DNA from: Owenia fusiformis
Lineage: Eukaryota > Annelida > Polychaeta > Sabellida > Oweniidae
Length of the DNA stretch: 64,000 nucleotides
Reading direction: 5' to 3'
Assembly (NCBI GenBank): GCA_903813345.2
Contig: CAIIXF020000001.1
Location: 50,299,885 to 50,363,884, forward strand
This document shows positions 59,801-64,000 of this stretch, piece by piece. Numbering within the stretch: the first letter of the stretch is position 1; every line of letters starts with the position of its first letter. Under the pieces are notes generated by a model, which worked only from the letters and a program-made list of their open reading frames with translations, made no database searches and was not told the origin of the DNA. Made by a program: the position numbers and the translations under genes.

Positions 59801-61285
59801 GCCATTTTAATTCTGTTTCAACTATAACAACCTAAGAGTATTTTATAGTTGACCTACTTGCACTCATGCCCTTTATGGCAAACCCTGGCACATTCAGTAC
59901 AACAACACAGAGTGCCAAGGAGACCACATGTCTTGCACTCAAATATGTCCTGTAAACAACAATTATATACCATGTACACATGCTGTCAATCAAAGAATTT
60001 AATATACATAGAATTCAAAAATTTTGATTATATATTTCTACAAAATCTTCAAATACACATGAACATACAGCAGCTAGCAACACAGCCTAGGTAATATGTT
60101 TAAATGCAATAAGAGAAATAAAAATCAATAGTTATTAATAAGGAAGAATTTTGATGATTATTTAAAATCAAAAAAAATTATCATAACTGCCATTTCTATA
60201 AAATCATAATCTAAAGTACAGTATCTAAAACAAAATATGAGTGCTTTTCTTAGCTTATAATTTGACTTTGTTACATATACACATATTCACCTGATTTATA
60301 TGCTCAGCCCCTGTCCATGTGAAGCTACATGTGTCATTTGAGCAGAGAAGGTGAAGTGGGGAGTTGTCTAGGCTAGAACCAGGGGGGTACAACATGGTCA
60401 TCATCACCTCTTTGCTGCCCCCTGATAACTTCTTAGCTGTCTCTACTATGACAACACCAGCAGGGTAGGCTCTACCACATACCGACTGCATGAATGGGGT
60501 GTGACCTTCCATGTTTCTGCAACAAGCAACACAGACCCCATGTTACAAAACAACAAAAAATGAAATATCTTTTCTTGTGTTGGGCAAATATTTTCTTTTA
60601 CTGGACATATTTTCGCTTGTATAACTATCATACACATAAAGATTTTATGAAAATTGATTAATTTAAACTGATTACATGTATATTCAAGATTAAGGGAACT
60701 CTCTTATATACCTGCATGTTAATTAACCCGAATAAAAATCATTTTTTACTCATAACTTGACATTGTTATTCATCACATTAACAATAACATAATGGTTCCA
60801 TGTCTATTAGTGTCTAATAACATTGTGATTGATGAGAAATGACCATGGAAACTGTTACTTTTCACTTAATCAAACTTTAATCAAAAATAATGGATTTTGT
60901 TTAAATTAATTACTTGGCCTGCAGCAAATCCAGCAGGAATGGCTTCAGAGGTAAAAATTCGCAAAGCAGCTTCAATATTGCTAAAGCGTTTGCTCTACGT
61001 TCCTTCTCCTCTGTCTTGTTATTCGCTGTTTCTTGATTGGCAGTTGAAGAAGAGGCTACAAGAGGCACATTTGGTGACGTGCCAGTGCTGGTTGTAGACA
61101 CTGATGATCTACGTTCTGGTTCTGTTGTACGGACACTCTCGAAGCTTGGGGGATCAACTGGGGGCCAGCTGAGGGTTGGAATAGCAATACTGGCATCCTC
61201 TCGCTCCCCATCTCGACCAGAGTCTAATCCACTGACAGCCCTGGCAGCACTTGTAGCCCTGCGCATCATCTCACGCAGACTCACA
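47823..61285 (-). CDS. UBR5: UBR5, HECT-type E3 ubiquitin ligase (C-terminal 17 exons; 5' end outside the window)
   Basis: Exons in transcript order: 61285-60914, 60516-60291, 59949-59858, 59355-58854, 58436-58270, 57714-57537, 57245-56705, 56276-55891, 55583-55337, 55063-53274, 52839-52590, 51952-51684, 51399-51269, 49980-49762, 49538-49310, 48630-48274, 48035-47823. Every junction is GT-AG and all phases close, giving 2,055 residues from a protein of about 2,800 in vertebrates. Order: [10 protein letters not shown] region, UBR box, helical repeats, a very acidic linker (exon 7), a Ser/Thr/Pro-rich insert in exon 10, the [15 protein letters not shown] segment, MLLE domain, HECT lobe, and C-terminus ending [11 protein letters not shown]5 is mainly nuclear, binds N-degrons and PAM2 proteins and builds ubiquitin chains. 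The exon starting at 61285 begins mid-codon (phase 2), so the UBA and RCC1-like exons lie upstream, beyond 64000. Confidence 0.96.
47919..47921 (-). other. UBR5: UBR5 catalytic cysteine codon (HECT)
   Basis: TGC in the context [13 protein letters not shown], the conserved HECT active-site segment, in the last coding exon. This Cys forms the thioester with ubiquitin. The C-terminal FV that follows 31-50 residues later is also conserved, so the ligase looks catalytically intact. Confidence 0.93.
48636..49309 (-). other. UBR5 intron, nothing notable
   Basis: AT-rich intron sequence between the last HECT exons. I see no repeat or nested gene. Confidence 0.5.
50150..50800. mobile_element. Repeat-rich element in a UBR5 intron with AGGTCA motifs and terminal hairpins
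   Basis: A phrase of about 150-170 bp (TTTAGTCAATTTGAAGCAAG, then TTGAAGGTCAAATGTCAAAT) is repeated three times. Each has TGACC(T)-n5-AGGTCA-TTGA-AGGTCA or close variants (50194-50220, 50352-50367, 50510-50536). It ends in CCGCCGTCGCAAAAAACGGA and two copies of a perfect stem, TATGTCACCACTTTTGGTGG and onward (50722-50748, 50773-50799), 51 bp apart. The same hairpin end occurs near 17571. Confidence 0.75.
50801..51268. other. UBR5 intron remainder
   Basis: Contains GGTGGCCATTTTGAATTGAG (about 50835) and a transposon-like end TTTTTTTTGGCCCACCCTG at about 51040-51060. No coding exon. Confidence 0.45.
51269..51684 (-). other. UBR5: UBR5 MLLE (PABC) domain
   Basis: [10 protein letters not shown] at the end of exon 51952-51684 continues into exon 51399-51269: [20 protein letters not shown], then [11 protein letters not shown]. 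The KITGMLLEL motif is the PAM2-binding core shared with poly(A)-binding protein. It recruits PAM2-motif partners. Confidence 0.93.
52034..52459. mobile_element. 426-bp hAT-type MITE in a UBR5 intron
   Basis: Flanked by a perfect 8-bp duplication GTACTGAA (52026-52033 and 52460-52467). Ends TAGGGGTGAGA and, at the right, TTCTCACCCCTA are inverted; subterminal ACGAGTCGAAAA matches TCGACTCG-type sequence at the other end. An 8-bp target duplication with TAGGGGTG ends is typical of hAT elements. No transposase. Confidence 0.88.
52950..53076. mobile_element. 127-bp foldback (MITE-like) in a UBR5 intron
   Basis: Arms TAAATCCTATATGGCA and TGCCATATAGGATTTA, extended by imperfect pairing through GATATAT...GACCAATCA, form a nearly complete hairpin. 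No coding sequence. Confidence 0.75.
53580..53960 (-). repeat. UBR5: Degenerate protein repeat within UBR5 exon 10
   Basis: On the minus strand the frame encodes seven or eight imperfect units of about 14-18 residues built on [13 protein letters not shown] and LALDTPSSS. This is part of a Ser/Thr/Pro-rich stretch of about 300 residues between [14 protein letters not shown] and [20 protein letters not shown], both conserved. The vertebrate protein has an unrelated shorter linker here. The frame stays open, so it is coding. Confidence 0.8.
58854..60516 (-). other. UBR5: UBR5 UBR-box zinc finger
   Basis: Three exons spell [44 protein letters not shown] and [20 protein letters not shown]. The Cys and His spacing is that of the UBR box, which binds destabilising N-terminal residues. 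All expected zinc ligands are present. Confidence 0.94.
60535..60610. repeat. Inverted copy of the 62.2-kb repeat
   Basis: GAAATATCTTTTCTTGTGTT and ATTTTCTTTTACTGGACATA are the complement of sequence at about 62222-62275. Lies in a UBR5 intron. Confidence 0.7.
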
Positions 61286-62221
61286 CTGGAAACACATAAA
61301 TAAAAAAATAAATAGAAAAGTTCAAAAAAGTGAAACTCATAATATTATATATAACGTTGTTCCAAATAAAACTACCATGGGAACTTCACTTGAAAGAAGA
61401 CATATTGTTTTAAAAAAACCACTGTATTTATGGCCAGAAAGTACCCATGGTGAAAGATATGACCGTCTAAAATCACTTGCCATACTGCTCATCGACCTTT
61501 CTTGGAAAAATGAAACGTTTCTTACATCAGGGAACAAAAAACAACCAATGGATCATAGAGTCGATCTAGTGCATCATTATTAAATATTATGGATATCGCA
61601 TCACATTTACTTGAAAGGGTGAAAGCTGAAAACAATGAATAAAGACTTTGACATTTTCAGATTAGTTCAGATTCCTTTGTGAAAATGATATTGGGAATGT
61701 TGTTTCTCGTTAATCTCTAATAGAGGTATATTTCCTCCTTTCGCTAAATGAAAAGAAAACAAGAAAACTCCCAGGACTTTCAGAGTCTCGTGCATTATTG
61801 ATGGCATGTAAATTGTAGATGGCCCATTAGGATAAGAGCAAATTATCTAAAAAAAACACACACATGACTATTCATTCATTAACTAATGGAATCAATAACA
61901 CAGATCACCTCACTTCCATTATAATGTACTGTAAAATTGATGAGGTTTTTTTCAACAAAAAGTCCAAGAGCAGCAAAACATTGCATACTTTAACACCTCT
62001 CTTTGGCAGACAACTTGAAATGTGAACACTTTCTTGGTCCCATCTAAGATTTCCATCATTGCTATCAGAGCAGTATTTGAGTTATTGCAAAGACAGAGAA
62101 CAGAAGGACAAAAAGCTTATTAGAATTACTCAGATGCGAGTAGGTAGTTACCAGTTTCGCCACCAGGTGGCTGATTCGGGGGAATTAACATGACAGGGTA
62201 TTACAAAATTCGCATATTAAA

Positions 62222-63070
62222 ATATGTCCAGTAAAAGAAAATATTATCTGCCAAACACAAGAAAAGATATTTCACTTTTTGTGGTTTTACAACATGGGGT
62301 CTACGGGGAATCTCCCCGACCTAGAAGTCACATTTTCAAAGAAAATTAAATTTTCAAAGTTGTTAAACTCTTTTCAAAACCACATTTCTAAATGTAATTT
62401 TACATGTAGATTCCAAATATGACATCAGTTTGACTGAATTATGAATTTTTAATGACGTAAATCAAGATTATTTTTACTCGCATCTGGGATATTCGCCACA
62501 GGATTTTTTCTCAAGTAGGTGCAAAATTCTCATTTTCAAATTCAGACCAAAATTTGTAAAAGATGTTCATTTTTCATGATTTTTCTCATTTTCAAGTGGA
62601 TGCAAATGGATTTTCAGGTGGATGCATGCCTGTTTTTAAAATCTCAGGTGGGTGCTGCGCCTACTTGCTTTAATGCTGGGGAGATCAATGCTTATCTACC
62701 CAAACTACCTCTGATGTATAATCATTGCTACACTTGAGAAATATTGCCCTGTTGTCCTATTAAATTTTCAAAAGATTCTCCTTGGTTTGTGGTCCATGCA
62801 ATTCCTAGTCATTTAATAGACAGACAGACAAATGGACAGAAAACATCATCTGTCTGACACAAGAAAAGATATTTCACTTTTTGTGATTATATAACTACAA
62901 CGAGTCTATAATATACCTGACCTAAACGTTCCTTCTCAAAGTTGATGAACAATTTTGGAAATCCGATTTCTCAATTTAATTTTACATGTAGATTTCAAAC
63001 ATTATATCACTTTGACTAATTTTAAATATCTAATGATGTAAACCAAGATTATTTCTACTTGCATCTAGTC
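62222..63070. repeat. Two diverged direct repeats of about 260 bp
   Basis: Units start with ACACAAGAAAAGATATTTCA and end AAGATTATTTTTACTCGCATC (first) or its diverged form (second), about 600 bp apart. A third, inverted partial copy is at 60535-60610. Confidence 0.75.
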
Positions 63071-63799
63071 TATTAGTTAAAATGATATCAGTGGCATACA
63101 TTATGTAGAAGCCGTATCTCTGATATTAAAATTTAGCTCAACACGTCACAAAGAAATTTTGGTCATCTCCAAACATAGTTGTGTCAATCTCTAGATGAGC
63201 ACAACTAGTCGTTGTATTGTACCTTGTTTAACACCAATGAAGGTGAGCAATACCTCTTGGGTATATCCCATATATATCTATGTAATCATGAAAGGCAGAC
63301 CCAGGAACCCCTCCTTGGAGGAGCCCTGTGTTCATTTATGTGCACCCATATATAGACATAAGTGCTCTCCTTATGCGTCGGACCATGGGACAAATCCGAC
63401 TTCTATTGCTCTGGGCCGACCAGGACTGCGAGACTGTCAGTCCGAGTGTCCGGCATAAAAATACTCACCAAATTATGGTCCAAAGTCCGATTGATAATCA
63501 GGTAAGGCATTGATATATTATGGACATAAAAGGCATTTGTATGAAAAATGACACCCAAAGTTCATACTACAATCGAATTCCCGGGTGGCTCCAGTATTTT
63601 CAGATTTGTTGTAAAGCATGATTTTTTCACAATCATTTCATTTCGCGAGTACTCTACACCTGGCAAAATCGTGAAAACACATGCTAGCAAATTCAATGTG
63701 TTTGACAGTCTATTCGGATTACTGAGAATGAGAAAATACATGTACAGCATAAATTTGAGTAGGCCTATGTAAAATTTGAAAGTTACTCCGATTTTTCAT

Positions 63800-63930
63800 T
63801 TTTTCCTGGACTGGCAAGAACCAGTCTGGACCGGCTACTAATTAGAAGTAGTCAGTCCAGGGACTGGCTACTTTTGGTCTGGACTGGTGAACTCCTCCGA
63901 CTTGTCAGTCCCTTGGTCCTGTGACTAATT
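63800..63930. repeat. CAGTCC/GGACTGG short-repeat patch
   Basis: GGACTGG and its complement CCAGTC(C) occur about ten times within 130 bases, in both orientations, so the segment can fold into several hairpins. Non-coding. Confidence 0.6.
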
Positions 63931-64000
63931 TTGCTTTAAGGTGAGCACTGATAGACATACAAGTACACACCACAGCCTTTTGTACGAGTTGTGGACCACT

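Larger units (their letters stand above)
61286..64000 (-). other. UBR5: UBR5 intron (5' part outside the window) with repeats
   Basis: No UBR5 exon was found upstream of 61285, so this is probably intron. It holds two direct copies of a repeat of about 260 bp (62222-62490 and 62845-63070; shared ACACAAGAAAAGATATTTCA and AATTTTACATGTAGATT) and a CAGTCC/GGACTGG-rich patch at 63800-63930. The frame at 63195-63458 shows no known motif. Confidence 0.55.

Noticed and set aside
63195-63513. Overlapping frames near the right edge as a UBR5 5' exon
   Set aside because: They are on the plus strand and show none of the UBR5 N-terminal motifs.

Overview
The window is nuclear DNA from an invertebrate animal. 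Genes are split by GT-AG introns of roughly 100 bases to over 2 kb, non-coding DNA is AT-rich and full of short inverted-repeat transposons, and the three conserved genes have animal orthologues. A marine deuterostome or lophotrochozoan would fit, but I cannot name the lineage from the sequence alone.

Layout. (1) 2970-6301, minus strand: a seven-exon secreted flavin L-amino-acid oxidase-like enzyme (620 codons) with a signal peptide and a hydrophobic C-terminal tail. (2) 11.9-17.4 kb, plus strand: DTWD1, the tRNA acp3U aminocarboxypropyltransferase, with a plausible promoter, four coding exons, a dead mariner in intron 1 and an unusual minisatellite at the exon 2/intron 2 junction. (3) 17.4-28.7 kb: no gene; fragments of LINE reverse transcriptase, several terminal-inverted-repeat elements, a 340-bp tandem repeat. 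(4) 29219-30880, plus: an intronless secreted protein with a somatomedin-B domain (SMB1). (5) 33.3-46.9 kb: a second copy of most of the region 15.7-33.3 kb. It carries a truncated, frame-broken DTWD1 (exons 3 and 4 only) and a second somatomedin-B gene (SMB2, 45135-46772). The order A-B-A'-B' implies one tandem duplication of about 17.6 kb whose left breakpoint lies at the end of the DTWD1 minisatellite. The copies then gained or lost different transposons. (6) 47823-61285, minus: the last 17 exons (2,055 codons, all phases closing) of UBR5, a HECT ubiquitin ligase, with UBR box, MLLE and HECT domains. Its N-terminal exons lie beyond the right edge, and 61286-64000 appears to be intron.

The genes do not form a pathway. 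DTWD1 and UBR5 are housekeeping genes. The oxidase and the somatomedin-B proteins look secreted or membrane-anchored and may have surface or defence roles, which is inference. I found no convincing tRNA, rRNA, CRISPR or viral gene. The most distinctive feature is the minisatellite that multiplies the DTWD1 exon-2 splice donor 13 times, next to the duplication that produced the SMB pair.
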